From Paenibacillus lemnae (GTDB lineage Bacteria > Bacillota > Bacilli > Paenibacillales > Paenibacillaceae), in the NCBI RefSeq assembly GCF_012933385.1, contig NZ_JABBPN010000003.1, positions 248,001-312,000 of the forward strand: a stretch of 64,000 nucleotides of DNA, written 5' to 3'. Below, piece by piece: positions 26,552-35,745 of this stretch. The stretch's first letter is position 1. Each line of letters begins with the position of its first letter. The position numbers were made by a program, and so were the translations under genes. The notes beneath the pieces are model-generated. The model was given only the letters and a program-made list of their open reading frames with translations, searched no databases and was not told where the DNA came from.

Positions 26552-28105
26552 ATGTCAGTCACAAACCCGTCTGGAGTTCAGGTTAAGCCGTCAACGGCTG
26601 CGCCGCTGCTGCAGATGAAAGGGATAACCATTTCATTCCCGGGCGTGCTGGCTTTATCCGAGGTCGACTTTGAACTTCAAGCAGGTACGGCTCATGCACT
26701 TATTGGAGCGAATGGTGCCGGCAAGTCGACTTTGATGAAAATTTTAGCAGGGGCTTATAACCATTATCAGGGTGATATTCTCGTGGACGGAGCAAACGTG
26801 TCCATTTCCTCGCCGAAAGACGCGAAGGATCTCGGCATCCAGGTCGTGTATCAAGAGGTGGACACCGCGCTGATTCCCAATTTGACGGTCGCAGAGAATA
26901 TCATGCTGGAATCTATGGTTCATGATATGAAAGGCAGCCATATGATCCGCTGGCAGAAGATGCATGAACAGGCGAAGGCTGTTCTGGCACGTATGCGTAT
27001 TCATATTCCAACACGCAAGCTGGTCCAGGAGCTGACGCTGGCCGAGAAGCAGATGGTGCTGATTGCAAGATCTGTAAGCAAGCAGTGCCGTATTCTGGTG
27101 CTGGACGAACCAACCGCGCCGCTCAGCCGAAGTGAAACCGAGCAGCTCTTCAAGCTTGTCCGGCAGCTGAAGGGCGAAGGGGTCAGTGTGATTTTCATCT
27201 CTCACCGGCTGCCGGAATTGTATGAGATCTGTGATGAAATTACAATCCTCCGTGATGGTAAACGGGTCGCATCCGAAGCTATTCGGGATCTGTCTCAAGA
27301 GGAAGTTGTGGAACACATGCTGAATGCCCGGATGGAGCAGCAGTTCCCGCTTCGCAAACGTACAGTAGGTGAGACCGCCTTTGAAGCGCGGGGCATCAAG
27401 GACACCGAAGGCAAGGTCAATGATGTCAGCCTGCAGCTGCGCAAGGGTGAAATTGTAGGTCTGGCCGGACTTGTGGGTGCCGGTAAAACGGAGCTGTGCC
27501 GGGTATTGTTCGGAGCCTCCAAGCATTCGGGTGAGCTCAGGCTGAACGGCCGTAAACTGCGCATCGCTTCACCGCATGATGCAGTCCGCCAGGGCATTGC
27601 CCTGGTGCCGGAAGAGCGGCGGCGTGAAGGGATTTTTGTGGAAGAGTCCGTCTCGGTCAATCTGACTGCTGCTGTGCTGTCCAGGTTCTGCCGTTTCGGC
27701 ATCTGGATGAGCTCCCGCAAAGAGAACAGTTCATCGAATGTGATTATCGATAGTCTGGGCATCAAAACACCCGGCGGCCACACGAAAGTGGGCAGCCTGT
27801 CCGGGGGGAACCAGCAGAAGGTTGCTATTGGCAAGTGGCTGCTGGTGGATGCTGACGTATATATTTTTGACGAGCCGACCAAGGGAGTGGATGTTGGAGC
27901 CAAACGGGACATTTTCGACCTGGTGGCAGAGCTGGCTTCCCGGGGCAAGTGCGTGCTGTACGCATCCAGTGAGCTGTCCGAGATTGTGGGCATCTCGGAT
28001 CGTGTGTATGTGATGTACGACGGCAAAATTGCCAGGGAGCTGGACACAGCGAACAGCAGCGAGGAAGAGCTGCTTCTGTACTGTACTGGAGGGGGATTGA
28101 CATGA
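26552..28105 (+). CDS. Sugar ABC transporter ATP-binding protein (RbsA/MglA type)
   Basis: This 517-residue protein has two fused ABC domains, as in CUT2 importers. Domain 1 (about 15-255) has Walker A GANGAGKST and Walker B ILVLDEPTA, with a degenerate signature LTLAEKQMVLIARS. Domain 2 (about 270-510) has Walker-A-like GLVGAGKTE, signature LSGGNQQKVAIGKWL and YIFDEPTKGVD. It energises uptake through the following permease. The ATG at 26552 follows GGGGAGAAGG. It overlaps the permease gene by 4 bp. Confidence 0.95.
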   Translation: MSVTNPSGVQVKPSTAAPLLQMKGITISFPGVLALSEVDFELQAGTAHALIGANGAGKSTLMKILAGAYNHYQGDILVDGANVSISSPKDAKDLGIQVVYQEVDTALIPNLTVAENIMLESMVHDMKGSHMIRWQKMHEQAKAVLARMRIHIPTRKLVQELTLAEKQMVLIARSVSKQCRILVLDEPTAPLSRSETEQLFKLVRQLKGEGVSVIFISHRLPELYEICDEITILRDGKRVASEAIRDLSQEEVVEHMLNARMEQQFPLRKRTVGETAFEARGIKDTEGKVNDVSLQLRKGEIVGLAGLVGAGKTELCRVLFGASKHSGELRLNGRKLRIASPHDAVRQGIALVPEERRREGIFVEESVSVNLTAAVLSRFCRFGIWMSSRKENSSSNVIIDSLGIKTPGGHTKVGSLSGGNQQKVAIGKWLLVDADVYIFDEPTKGVDVGAKRDIFDLVAELASRGKCVLYASSELSEIVGISDRVYVMYDGKIARELDTANSSEEELLLYCTGGGLT

Positions 28106-29094
28106 ATACACCGGCTGTCACCCGGGAGAAACCGGCACAAAGTGCTTTTGACTTTTTATATAAATATGGAACATTGATTACGGTGGTGGTGCTGATCGCG
28201 GTTTTTGGCATCATGAACGATAATTTTCTCAGCTCGGGCAATGTGATCAACATCCTGCGCTCCATTTCGATTGTTACTATTATTGCAGTGGGTCTGACGG
28301 TTTCACTGGCGGTAGGAGGATTTGATCTCTCTGTCGGTTCCACGGCCTCACTGGCCAATGCTCTCGTGATTTCTTTTTTTGTCTGGCATGGCCATAATAT
28401 CGGTGCCGGCATTGCGTTAACGCTGGTCTTCTGTCTCGCTGTAGGGTTAATTAATGCTTTCCTTGTTATTAATTTTAAAATTCAGGATATGCTGATGACC
28501 CTCGCAACCATGTTTGTGTTCCAGGGTGTTGCCTTGACGTACACGCGCGGCGCCACAGTGTCCCAGAATATGATTATGCCGAGCGGAGAATATGCGGAGG
28601 GGAAGATTCCAGCGCTGTTTGAAAAAATCGGACAGGTCCCCTGGATTATTATCATCATGCTTCTGGTCGTCGTGATCGTTCACTTGTTCCTTACCTATAC
28701 GAAGCATGGCCGGTATATGTACATGATCGGCGGCAATCGCGAAGCGGCGGAGCTGTCTGGTATTGCAGTCAGCCGCTACCGGCTCACAGCGTATCTGATT
28801 TCCGCCCTGTTCGCAGCGGTGGGAGGAATCATCCTCGGTGCGCGCGTCATGAATGCTGAGGTCAATGCAGGAGGCCCTTATTTGATGGATGCTGTAGCTG
28901 CTGCCTTTATCGGTTACTCCGTGCTGGGATCAGGCAAGCCGAATGCACTCGGCACATTTGTCGGTGCTGTATTGATCGGTATTTTGCAAAATGGTCTGAT
29001 TATGATGTCGGTTCCCTACTATGCGATGGATATTGTAAAAGGCTCGGTGCTGGCGCTAGCGCTGGCGGTTACCTACTATAAGAAGAAGCATTAA
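28102..29094 (+). CDS. Sugar ABC transporter permease (RbsC type)
   Basis: The 330-residue membrane protein belongs to the CUT2 permease family (about 8-10 helices). It carries VGGFDLSVGSTASLAN near residue 72 and GGNREAAELSGIAVSRYR near 212, which is the conserved ATPase-facing loop. It overlaps the ATPase gene (ATGA) and is followed by the operon terminator. It completes a self-sufficient importer, in contrast to the ATPase-less CUT1 systems of the mannan island. Confidence 0.94.
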   Translation: MNTPAVTREKPAQSAFDFLYKYGTLITVVVLIAVFGIMNDNFLSSGNVINILRSISIVTIIAVGLTVSLAVGGFDLSVGSTASLANALVISFFVWHGHNIGAGIALTLVFCLAVGLINAFLVINFKIQDMLMTLATMFVFQGVALTYTRGATVSQNMIMPSGEYAEGKIPALFEKIGQVPWIIIIMLLVVVIVHLFLTYTKHGRYMYMIGGNREAAELSGIAVSRYRLTAYLISALFAAVGGIILGARVMNAEVNAGGPYLMDAVAAAFIGYSVLGSGKPNALGTFVGAVLIGILQNGLIMMSVPYYAMDIVKGSVLALALAVTYYKKKH

Positions 29095-29109
29095 CCTTTC
29101 GAATGGAAG

Positions 29110-29148
29110 AAAAAGCAGAGGCCTGCGTTACAGGTTTCTGCTTTTTTT
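29110..29148 (+). terminator. Terminator of the CUT2 operon
   Basis: AAAAGCAGAGGCCTG pairs with CAGGTTTCTGCTTTT (minor wobble) over CGTTA and runs into seven T. Confidence 0.88.
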
Positions 29149-29241
29149 GTTGTGTTACATGATTGACGGCTGCCAGCTTTTTTCATTATGCTTGTAAAAG
29201 AACAATTTTTTGCATGGCCGCTTACTGAAAGGGGACAACCT

Positions 29242-29709
29242 GTGAGAAAACAGACCTTTATACAGCCGGATCCTCAGAGCTGGCTGCAGACATTTCATTT
29301 TTCATTTCCCATCAAAATCCGATATTGCGAGACGGATATGCTGGGGCATGTCAATAATGTGAGTTATTTTATGTATTTTGAGCAGGGCCGGATTGAATAT
29401 TTCGAGCACCTGAACCTGACAGACGAGTTGTTTAGTCAGAAGGCCGTATCTGTGGTTGCGGATCTGGAATGTCAGTACCTGGCACAGATGTACCTCAAAG
29501 ATCCTTTGATCCTGCATGTGCGGGTGGCGGAGATCGGCCGGTCTTCCATGGAAATCCAGTATGCGATTATGGTTAAGGATCAATTGAAGGCAGCAGGGCG
29601 GGGAACGATTGTACTGGTCGACACCGCTAGCGGCAAAAGCACGCCCATTCCGGAGGAAGCGCGCAGGGTCATCTCTGATTTTGAACAATGGCCCGGGCAG
29701 CTTACATAA
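29242..29709 (+). CDS. Acyl-CoA thioesterase, 4HBT hotdog fold
   Basis: The 155-residue protein matches the 4-hydroxybenzoyl-CoA/YbgC thioesterase family. Its hallmark is IRYCETDMLGHVNNVSYFMYFEQGR, in which the Asp is the usual catalytic residue. It would hydrolyse a thioester; the acyl group is unknown. GTG 29242 has AAAGGGG about 9 nt upstream; the in-frame ATG 29188 lacks a site. It precedes the oxidoreductase by 17 bp, so the two are likely co-transcribed. Confidence 0.88.
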   Translation: MRKQTFIQPDPQSWLQTFHFSFPIKIRYCETDMLGHVNNVSYFMYFEQGRIEYFEHLNLTDELFSQKAVSVVADLECQYLAQMYLKDPLILHVRVAEIGRSSMEIQYAIMVKDQLKAAGRGTIVLVDTASGKSTPIPEEARRVISDFEQWPGQLT

Positions 29710-29726
29710 GAGAGGATGACTTTGAA

Positions 29727-30734
29727 TTGTTACAGGTTCGATTCGGTATTATCGGTACCAACTGGATTACGGAACGGTTTATTCAAGCGGCGATGGAGAG
29801 CGACCAGTTTCGGTTGACAGCAGTGTATTCACGTAGCCAGGAGAAAGGCTCGGCTTTTGCAGCAAAATATGAGCCTCGTCCTGCAGTGTATACGGATATT
29901 TCCGAGATGGCGGCAAGCGATGAGGTGGATGCTGTATATATCGCCAGCCCGAATTCGTTTCATGCAGAGCATGCGATGATCTGTATGAATCACGGCAAAC
30001 ATGTTCTGTGCGAAAAGCCTATGGCATCCAATACCGCTGAGGTTCACGCTATGATGAAAGCGGCTCGAGAGAATAATGTTCTGCTGATGGAAGCCCTGAA
30101 GTCGACCATGATGCCGAATTTCAAGGCTGTGCGGGATAATATGTACAAGCTGGGACGCATTCGCCGCTATTTCGCGGGGTACTGTCAATATTCTTCCCGG
30201 TATGACGCCTTTCAACAGGGAACGATTTTGAATGCATTTAACCCTGAATTTTCTAACGGTTCTCTGATGGATCTCGGTGTCTACTGTATCTATCCCATGG
30301 CGGTGTTGTTTGGCAGACCGGAAGCGGTGAAGGCGGAAGGTATTAAACTGTCCTCCGGTGTAGATGGAGAAGGCAGTCTGCTGATCCGTTACCCGGACAT
30401 GGATGCCGTCATTATGCACTCCAAAATCAGTGATTCCTACCTCCCGGCCGAGATTCAGGGCGAGAACGGCACTATGGTCATTGACAAGATCAACCAGCCT
30501 TATGATGTGAAAATTTATTATCGTGACGGCACCATCGAGGATATTACGCAATCCCAGACCCATGAGTCCATGTTCTATGAACTGGAGGAATTCATAGGTC
30601 TCCTGGAGACCGGGAAGCGAGAGAGCAGCATGAACTCGCATGAAGCCACATTGGTCACGGCAGAGATTGCAGAAGAAGCCAGGCGGCAGATCGGTCTCGT
30701 GTACCCTGCCGATGGGAAGAACCGAGTTAACTGA
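29727..30734 (+). CDS. Gfo/Idh/MocA family oxidoreductase
   Basis: This 335-residue NAD(P)-dependent dehydrogenase has an N-terminal Rossmann domain (VRFGIIGTNWI, AVYSRSQEKG, YIASPNSFHAEHA, HGKHVLCEKPMA). A C-terminal alpha/beta domain has the typical LMDLGVYCIYPMA segment. The EKP lysine is the usual catalytic residue. Family members act on sugars, sugar nucleotides or inositol; the substrate here is unknown. TTG 29727 (GAGAGGA upstream, somewhat far) avoids overlap with the thioesterase; the in-frame ATG 29688 would overlap it by 22 bp. Confidence 0.9.
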   Translation: MLQVRFGIIGTNWITERFIQAAMESDQFRLTAVYSRSQEKGSAFAAKYEPRPAVYTDISEMAASDEVDAVYIASPNSFHAEHAMICMNHGKHVLCEKPMASNTAEVHAMMKAARENNVLLMEALKSTMMPNFKAVRDNMYKLGRIRRYFAGYCQYSSRYDAFQQGTILNAFNPEFSNGSLMDLGVYCIYPMAVLFGRPEAVKAEGIKLSSGVDGEGSLLIRYPDMDAVIMHSKISDSYLPAEIQGENGTMVIDKINQPYDVKIYYRDGTIEDITQSQTHESMFYELEEFIGLLETGKRESSMNSHEATLVTAEIAEEARRQIGLVYPADGKNRVN

Positions 30735-30767
30735 ACCGGTATCGAAATGGGCCAAAAGGTTGAAATC

Positions 30768-30812
30768 AAGCCGTTTCTGTTTGGGATGGTGAACCCAGGA
30801 AACGGCTTTTTT
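30768..30812 (+). terminator. Terminator after the oxidoreductase
   Basis: AAGCCGTTTC and GAAACGGCTT form a perfect 10-bp stem (loop with an inner GGG/CCC pair) followed by TTTT. Confidence 0.88.
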
Positions 30813-30866
30813 GCATGCACATAATGATTTCCTGTATAAGGATATACAGGGCTTGTTTTACATGCA

Positions 30867-30934
30867 ATATGACATTTGTCATATGTGTCACTTGACGTTT
30901 GTGACTGTGTGTCATGACACTTTTTGGTTACACT
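30867..30934 (+). promoter_or_regulatory. Probable DesR-binding region and promoter of des
   Basis: Three symmetric elements share a TGTCA/TGACA core. They are ATATGACA-TT-TGTCATAT (30867-30884), GTCAC-N9-GTGAC (30887-30905) and the perfect palindrome GTGTCATGACAC (30909-30920). A TACACT -10-like box follows at 30929 without a good -35, as expected of an activated promoter. From the inferred start the sites sit roughly 25 to 70 bp upstream. In B. subtilis, DesR activates des from this region. Confidence 0.6.
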
Positions 30935-31006
30935 AGAGACAGAGAAAGGTGAGCTGTACCGGTAATCTATCTGTCAGCCACGCGTCATAATGAGGAGGAA
31001 AACATC

Positions 31007-32062
31007 ATGGCCCAGTCCAATTCACTGTCCCATCTAAAAAAACATGTCGCTCCCTATGAACATAATGATATGAAATCAAGCATCCGGCAGATGCTCAACA
31101 CACTGCTGCCTCTAGCTTTACTCTGGTATGCTGCTTATTTGAGTCTCTCGGTATCCTACTGGCTTACACTGCCGATCGCGATGGTAGCATCAGGCTTTGT
31201 CGTGCGGACCTTTATTATTTTCCATGACTGCTGTCACCAATCATTCTTCAAGAGCCGCACTGCGAACAAGATTCTAGGTACGATTACTGGTGTTTTGACG
31301 CTCTGCCCTTATGAACAGTGGAAAACCAGCCACTCCATTCACCATGCAACAAGCAGCAACCTCGACAAGCGCGGAACCGGCGATATGTGGGTGCTTACGA
31401 TAGAAGAATATGAACAGGCTTCGATCTGGACGAAAATTGGCTACCGTATTTATCGGAACCCGCTGGTTATGTTTGGACTTGGACCCATCTTTATTTTTCT
31501 GATCGATTATCGCTTTAACCGTAAAGGCGCAAAACGCAAAGAACGCATTAACACGTATGTGACGAATGTGTCGCTGGTTGGCCTGTATGCACTGCTGTGC
31601 TGGGCTATCGGCTGGCAGGCCTTTGTACTGGTACAGGCACCGGTGTTCTTCTTCTCCGGAATGCTGGGCATCTGGCTGTTCTATGTTCAGCATCAATTCG
31701 AAGATACGTATTTCGAACATGATGAGGAATGGAGCTATGTTAATGCCGCGGTAGATGGAAGTTCTTACTACAAGCTGCCGAAGCTGCTGCAGTGGATTAC
31801 CGGAAACATCGGATTCCACCATGTGCATCACCTGAGCCCGAAAGTACCGAACTATCACCTGGAAAAAGCGCATAATGCCTCACCGCCGCTGCACAAGGCA
31901 ACGACCATTACGATCCGTACCAGCCTGAAGGCGCTGAGCTTCCGTTTGTGGGATGAAAAAGGCAAGACGTTTATCAGCTTTAAAGAGCTGAAAAAGCGCA
32001 GACGTGAAGAAAAGCGGAATCCGGATCTCGCCGTATCAGAACTGAAAACCGGAACCGGCTGA
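31007..32062 (+). CDS. des: Membrane phospholipid acyl desaturase
   Basis: The 351-residue integral membrane desaturase has the three histidine boxes that hold the di-iron centre: HDCCHQ (near residue 74), HSIHH (near 105) and HHVHH (near 273). Several hydrophobic segments surround them. It introduces a double bond into membrane lipid acyl chains, restoring fluidity in the cold. GAGGAGGAAAAC precedes ATG 31007. The desK-desR pair follows 68 bp later, and palindromes lie upstream, which matches the B. subtilis thermosensing module. Confidence 0.94.
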   Translation: MAQSNSLSHLKKHVAPYEHNDMKSSIRQMLNTLLPLALLWYAAYLSLSVSYWLTLPIAMVASGFVVRTFIIFHDCCHQSFFKSRTANKILGTITGVLTLCPYEQWKTSHSIHHATSSNLDKRGTGDMWVLTIEEYEQASIWTKIGYRIYRNPLVMFGLGPIFIFLIDYRFNRKGAKRKERINTYVTNVSLVGLYALLCWAIGWQAFVLVQAPVFFFSGMLGIWLFYVQHQFEDTYFEHDEEWSYVNAAVDGSSYYKLPKLLQWITGNIGFHHVHHLSPKVPNYHLEKAHNASPPLHKATTITIRTSLKALSFRLWDEKGKTFISFKELKKRRREEKRNPDLAVSELKTGTG

Positions 32063-32130
32063 TTTGTATTCGTAAGACCTGAAGAATATGTTATGATACA
32101 GTAGATGAAGCTATGAAGAGGTGACGCCCT

Positions 32131-33270
32131 ATGCAGAAATGGTATCAGATATTTCAGAAAAGCACAGGGCTGAATCCTTATGTATGGGTCGTCTTTTATA
32201 TCCTGCCGTTTTACTTTATCTTCCGCTCCACGTCCACCTATCAGGTTGTGATCGGGATTGTGATGATTCTAGTTTTTTTCGGCTGCTACGTGCTGTCCTT
32301 TCTTTCGAAAGGGTGGCTCGTTTATTTTTGGACCAGTGTACAGATTCTCATATCCATCACGATGACATTGCTCTTCGGATATGTGTATTTTGCGCTGTTT
32401 CTGGCGTTTTTCATAGGAAATATCAAAAACAGAGTCGGTTTTTTCACATTGTATACGATCCATCTGATGACGACCGTACTGACCGTGAATTATGGCTTTG
32501 TCACCCGCAACCCTTGGTTCATCACCCAGCTGCCGTTCGTCCTCGTGAGTGTCGTGGCCGTCGTTCTGCTGCCGATCACCACCTTTAACCGGAACAACAA
32601 CGACAGGCTTCAGGGCCAGCTGGAGGATGCCAACAAAAAGATCTCCGAGCTCGTCAAGCTGGAAGAACGCCAGCGTATTGCCCGGGATCTCCATGACACA
32701 CTGGGGCAGAAGCTGTCTCTCATCGGTTTGAAGAGCGATCTTGCAGGCAAGCTGATCACCAAAGACCCAAACCGTGCCCATGAAGAAATTCAGGATGTCA
32801 GGCAGACCGCAAGGGTTGCGCTCCAGGAAGTACGCGAGCTGGTGACTCAGATGAGAGGAACACGACTGGTGGATGAGATGTTTCGGATCACACAGATTTT
32901 AAAAGCAGCCCAGATAGAGTTTTATCTTCATGGAGATCCCGATGAGGTGAACCTCTCACTTATGAATGAGAATGTACTCAGTATGTGTTTGAAAGAAGCG
33001 GTCAACAACATCGTGAAGCACAGCAGCGCCAGTGAGTGCTCCATCACACTTGCCCCCGCGAGAGCAGAACTCGTGGTGACGGTGAAAGACAACGGGATCG
33101 GCATTCCCGGGGACAAGGCATACTCACGGGGCAACGGCCTGCGCGGCATGTGGGAACGGCTTGAATTTGTCAACGGGAGCATGAACATTCAATCAGATGA
33201 AGGGACAACCTTGATTTTAAGGGTGCCCCATGTGCTCAAAAAGCCCGAGAAGGAGGCAGGGGAATCATGA
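32131..33270 (+). CDS. desK: Thermosensor histidine kinase DesK
   Basis: This 379-residue kinase has about five N-terminal membrane helices (residues 15-150), a signalling coiled coil (155-180) and a HisKA_3 domain. His188 in RIARDLHDTLGQKLSL falls at the same residue number as in B. subtilis DesK. A HATPase domain follows (CLKEAVNNIVKHS, DNGIGIPG, GNGLRGM). It senses membrane thickness/fluidity and phosphorylates DesR. Polar residues near the membrane start (K3 and the N-terminal patch) fit the known sensor logic. ATGA overlap couples it to desR. Confidence 0.95.
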   Translation: MQKWYQIFQKSTGLNPYVWVVFYILPFYFIFRSTSTYQVVIGIVMILVFFGCYVLSFLSKGWLVYFWTSVQILISITMTLLFGYVYFALFLAFFIGNIKNRVGFFTLYTIHLMTTVLTVNYGFVTRNPWFITQLPFVLVSVVAVVLLPITTFNRNNNDRLQGQLEDANKKISELVKLEERQRIARDLHDTLGQKLSLIGLKSDLAGKLITKDPNRAHEEIQDVRQTARVALQEVRELVTQMRGTRLVDEMFRITQILKAAQIEFYLHGDPDEVNLSLMNENVLSMCLKEAVNNIVKHSSASECSITLAPARAELVVTVKDNGIGIPGDKAYSRGNGLRGMWERLEFVNGSMNIQSDEGTTLILRVPHVLKKPEKEAGES

Positions 33271-33866
33271 TCTCAGTTGTCATTGCGGAAGACCAGAGAA
33301 TGCTGCTGGGGGCTTTGGCTTCCCTGCTTGACCTTGAAGAAGACATGCAGGTTGTCGGCACCGCAGGTAACGGAGAGGATGCTGTGAAGCTGGTTCATCT
33401 CCATCAGCCGGATATCTGTATTATGGATATCGAGATGCCTGTGAAGAGCGGACTGGAAGCGGCAGAGGAGTTAAAGGGACAGGGCTGCAAGGTCATGATA
33501 CTGACGACCTTCGCCCGCCCGGGTTATTTTGAACGGGCGCTGAAAGCTGGTGCGCACGGATATCTCCTGAAAGACAGTCCCAGTGAGGAACTCGCTACGT
33601 CGATCCGCAGCATTATGGAGGGCCGCCGCATCTATGCCCCTGAGCTGGTGGATGAGGCTTACGGGGAAGAAAATCCGCTGACCGAGCGGGAGAAAGAGGT
33701 CCTTGGACTGATCGCTGACGGCAAGAATACGAAGGAAATTGCAAGTGAACTGTATTTGACAACAGGAACAGTCCGGAACTACATATCTGTCATCTTAGAC
33801 AAACTTGGGGTCAGCAACCGGATCGAAGCCATTACGCGCTTTAAGGAAAAAGGCTGGTTTAAATAG
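33267..33866 (+). CDS. desR: Response regulator DesR
   Basis: The 199-residue NarL/FixJ-type regulator has a receiver domain (1-120) with Asp54 in IMDIEMPVKSG as the phosphoacceptor. A LuxR-type HTH follows (about 135-195; LTEREKEVLGLIADGKNTKEIA). When phosphorylated by DesK it should activate des through the palindromes at 30867-30920. It overlaps desK by 4 bp. Confidence 0.95.
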   Translation: MISVVIAEDQRMLLGALASLLDLEEDMQVVGTAGNGEDAVKLVHLHQPDICIMDIEMPVKSGLEAAEELKGQGCKVMILTTFARPGYFERALKAGAHGYLLKDSPSEELATSIRSIMEGRRIYAPELVDEAYGEENPLTEREKEVLGLIADGKNTKEIASELYLTTGTVRNYISVILDKLGVSNRIEAITRFKEKGWFK

Positions 33867-33885
33867 TCAGGAGGCGAATCAACAC

Positions 33886-34374
33886 ATGAGTATGATCAGA
33901 GAGTCTGATCTGCCGGGCATTGGCAAAAAATTTCAGATCGATACGAGATCCGACGATAAGCTGGTGGTGGTCATCCATGATGACGGCCGCAGAGAGATGC
34001 ATCATTTTGATTACGATGACACTAGCGAGAGTATTTCCACGTTGACACTTGAAGATGATGAGGCTCGTCAGCTGGCAGGTATTATCGGTGGAATGACCTA
34101 CAGACCGACAGCGCTGGAGAACGTTGAAGTGACGCTCGAAGACCTGGTGATTGAATGGTGCCGTGTGGAGTCAGGACATAAAGCCGCAGGTAAGTCGATT
34201 GCCGAGCTGCAGGTCCGCCAGCGCAGCGGCGTTAACATTCTGGCGATCATTGGGGAGAATGGCCAGAAAATTAATCCGGGTCCTGACGATGTGCTGGAAA
34301 CCGGGGCCATGATTGTTCTCGCAGGGGAACGGAACCAGATTAAACAGATGAAAGAGCTGCTGGTCAACGGTTAA
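33886..34374 (+). CDS. khtT: KhtT-like RCK_C regulatory subunit of a cation/proton antiporter
   Basis: The 162-residue protein starts with the KhtT signature IRESDLPGIGKKFQIDTRS and the HDDGRREMHHFD strand. It ends with a TrkA-C/RCK_C domain (about 80-162; SIAELQVRQRSGVNILAII, LAGERNQIKQMK). KhtT gates the K+/H+ antiporter KhtU in response to c-di-AMP and pH. No khtU or khtS gene is adjacent, which is unusual; the partner must be elsewhere or absent. CAGGAGGCG precedes ATG 33886. It follows desR by 19 bp and could be read from the des transcript. Confidence 0.88.
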   Translation: MSMIRESDLPGIGKKFQIDTRSDDKLVVVIHDDGRREMHHFDYDDTSESISTLTLEDDEARQLAGIIGGMTYRPTALENVEVTLEDLVIEWCRVESGHKAAGKSIAELQVRQRSGVNILAIIGENGQKINPGPDDVLETGAMIVLAGERNQIKQMKELLVNG

Positions 34375-34426
34375 GTTATAAGAAGTTAAAGTTGAATCAA
34401 GTTGTGTAAAAGAGAGCGAGCCACAT

Positions 34427-34476
34427 AAAAAGGCGTTTCCCCGGACCTGTCGGTGGTCTGGGGAAACGCCTTTTTT
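34427..34476. terminator. Bidirectional terminator between khtT and the chromate transporter genes
   Basis: AAAAAGGCGTTTCCCC pairs with GGGGAAACGCCTTTTT, with an inner GGACC/GGTCT pairing. Runs of A and T on both sides let it work for both converging units. Confidence 0.92.
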
Positions 34477-34490
34477 GTGCTGCCCATCAG

Positions 34491-35030
34491 CTACATCAAA
34501 CGTGACAGCACGATGGCACCGTAGGCGAAAGCAGCCAGGATCACAAGGGCCGGATGGATTTTGCGGATATTCATGGCCCAGAAGGCGACGGCTGCGATAC
34601 TCAGGGTTTGAACCGTACCGATAGAAACGATAGAGCTTGAGGTCATCTGCCAGGTAAGCATCAGCATCATGACCGCAATGACGGGCTGTACCAGCAGCGT
34701 CATTCCTTTGACAACGGGGGAGCTGCGGTATTTCTGAAGAAGCTTCAGCAGCAAAATCAGTGCCGCTGCGGACGGAATCACAGTGGCTGCAAGTGCTGCC
34801 GTAAAGCCTCCCCAGCCGGCGACACCGTATCCTACAAAAGCGGCAATTTTTGTGGCAATAGGACCCGGCAGCGCATTGCCCAGAGCCAGCATATTTGAAA
34901 ACTCATGATCGCTCAGCCATCCCCGACGTGTGACAATGTCCTCATACATTAGAGGGATGGAGGCAGGACCTCCGCCGTAACCCAGCACGTTGGAGATCAG
35001 AAAACTGATAAATACCTGAACCCATTCCAT
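34491..35030 (-). CDS. Chromate transporter, half-size CHR protein (second of pair)
   Basis: This 179-residue protein is a short CHR (ChrA half) protein with about six helices and the family motifs GYGGGPASIPLMYEDIV and LALGNALPGPIATKIAAFVGY. It starts 3 bp after the stop of its partner. Short CHR pairs form a functional exporter (or a sulfate/chromate antiporter) as two interlocked halves with opposite topology. Substrate chromate is known for the family; physiological substrate here is unproven. Confidence 0.9.
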   Translation of the reverse strand: MEWVQVFISFLISNVLGYGGGPASIPLMYEDIVTRRGWLSDHEFSNMLALGNALPGPIATKIAAFVGYGVAGWGGFTAALAATVIPSAAALILLLKLLQKYRSSPVVKGMTLLVQPVIAVMMLMLTWQMTSSSIVSIGTVQTLSIAAVAFWAMNIRKIHPALVILAAFAYGAIVLSRLM

Positions 35031-35033
35031 GAA

Positions 35034-35624
35034 TCAGGCCCCCTCTCCGGATTTGCGTTGTTTTCTCATTTTGGAGAGGAGCTTGAAGTGAAGGGCCCCG
35101 TAGGTCAGAAACAGTACGATAACGATAGCCGGGTGAATGTGTACGGTTTCCAGCAAAAGAAAAGCAATGATGAAGGATGCCGCTCCTGCATACCAGCCGA
35201 GGCCTTTCACCGCCTTTTCACCGAATTCGTAAGCCATCGTGCCTAGCATGACAGCGATGACAGGCGTCACACCGGCGATCATACCGGCAATGATTGTAGA
35301 ACTGCTGAGCACCTGGACTGCCGAGAAAAGAACAATCATAGCAAGGGCCGTCGGCAGGATGTGTGCAAGTACGGCCACGACGGCTCCGGCCGCCTTTTTT
35401 TGCTGATAGCCGAGATAGGCTGCCATTTTGGTGGCGATTGGGCCTGGGAGGGCGTTGGCGAGTGCTAGGGTTTCGCCGAACTCGTCATTGGACAGCCACT
35501 GGTATCGGTGAACCGCTTCATGCCGGATCAGCGGAATGACGGATGGGCCTCCTCCGTATCCGAGAATACCGGTCCGGAACATGGAGAGGGTCAGCTGCAG
35601 GTAAACGTTGGTTTGTGATTTCAA
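35034..35624 (-). CDS. Chromate transporter, half-size CHR protein (first of pair)
   Basis: This 196-residue partner carries the same motifs (GYGGGPSVIPLIRHEAV, LALANALPGPIATKMAAYLGY). TTG 35624 is preferred because GGAAAGGA lies 8 nt upstream. An in-frame GTG at 35645 has no ribosome site. It heads a two-gene operon ending at the 34427 terminator. Both halves are intact. Confidence 0.88.
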   Translation of the reverse strand: MKSQTNVYLQLTLSMFRTGILGYGGGPSVIPLIRHEAVHRYQWLSNDEFGETLALANALPGPIATKMAAYLGYQQKKAAGAVVAVLAHILPTALAMIVLFSAVQVLSSSTIIAGMIAGVTPVIAVMLGTMAYEFGEKAVKGLGWYAGAASFIIAFLLLETVHIHPAIVIVLFLTYGALHFKLLSKMRKQRKSGEGA

Positions 35625-35745
35625 GTCAAGAATCCTTTCCAGCACTAAAGTTATGTAGATCGTATGTATATAAATATATAGATGTGTGCATTAGTTTTCA
35701 ACGTTATCCATATCCTGTGCTGAACTTGTGCCGAACCTGTTAAGC

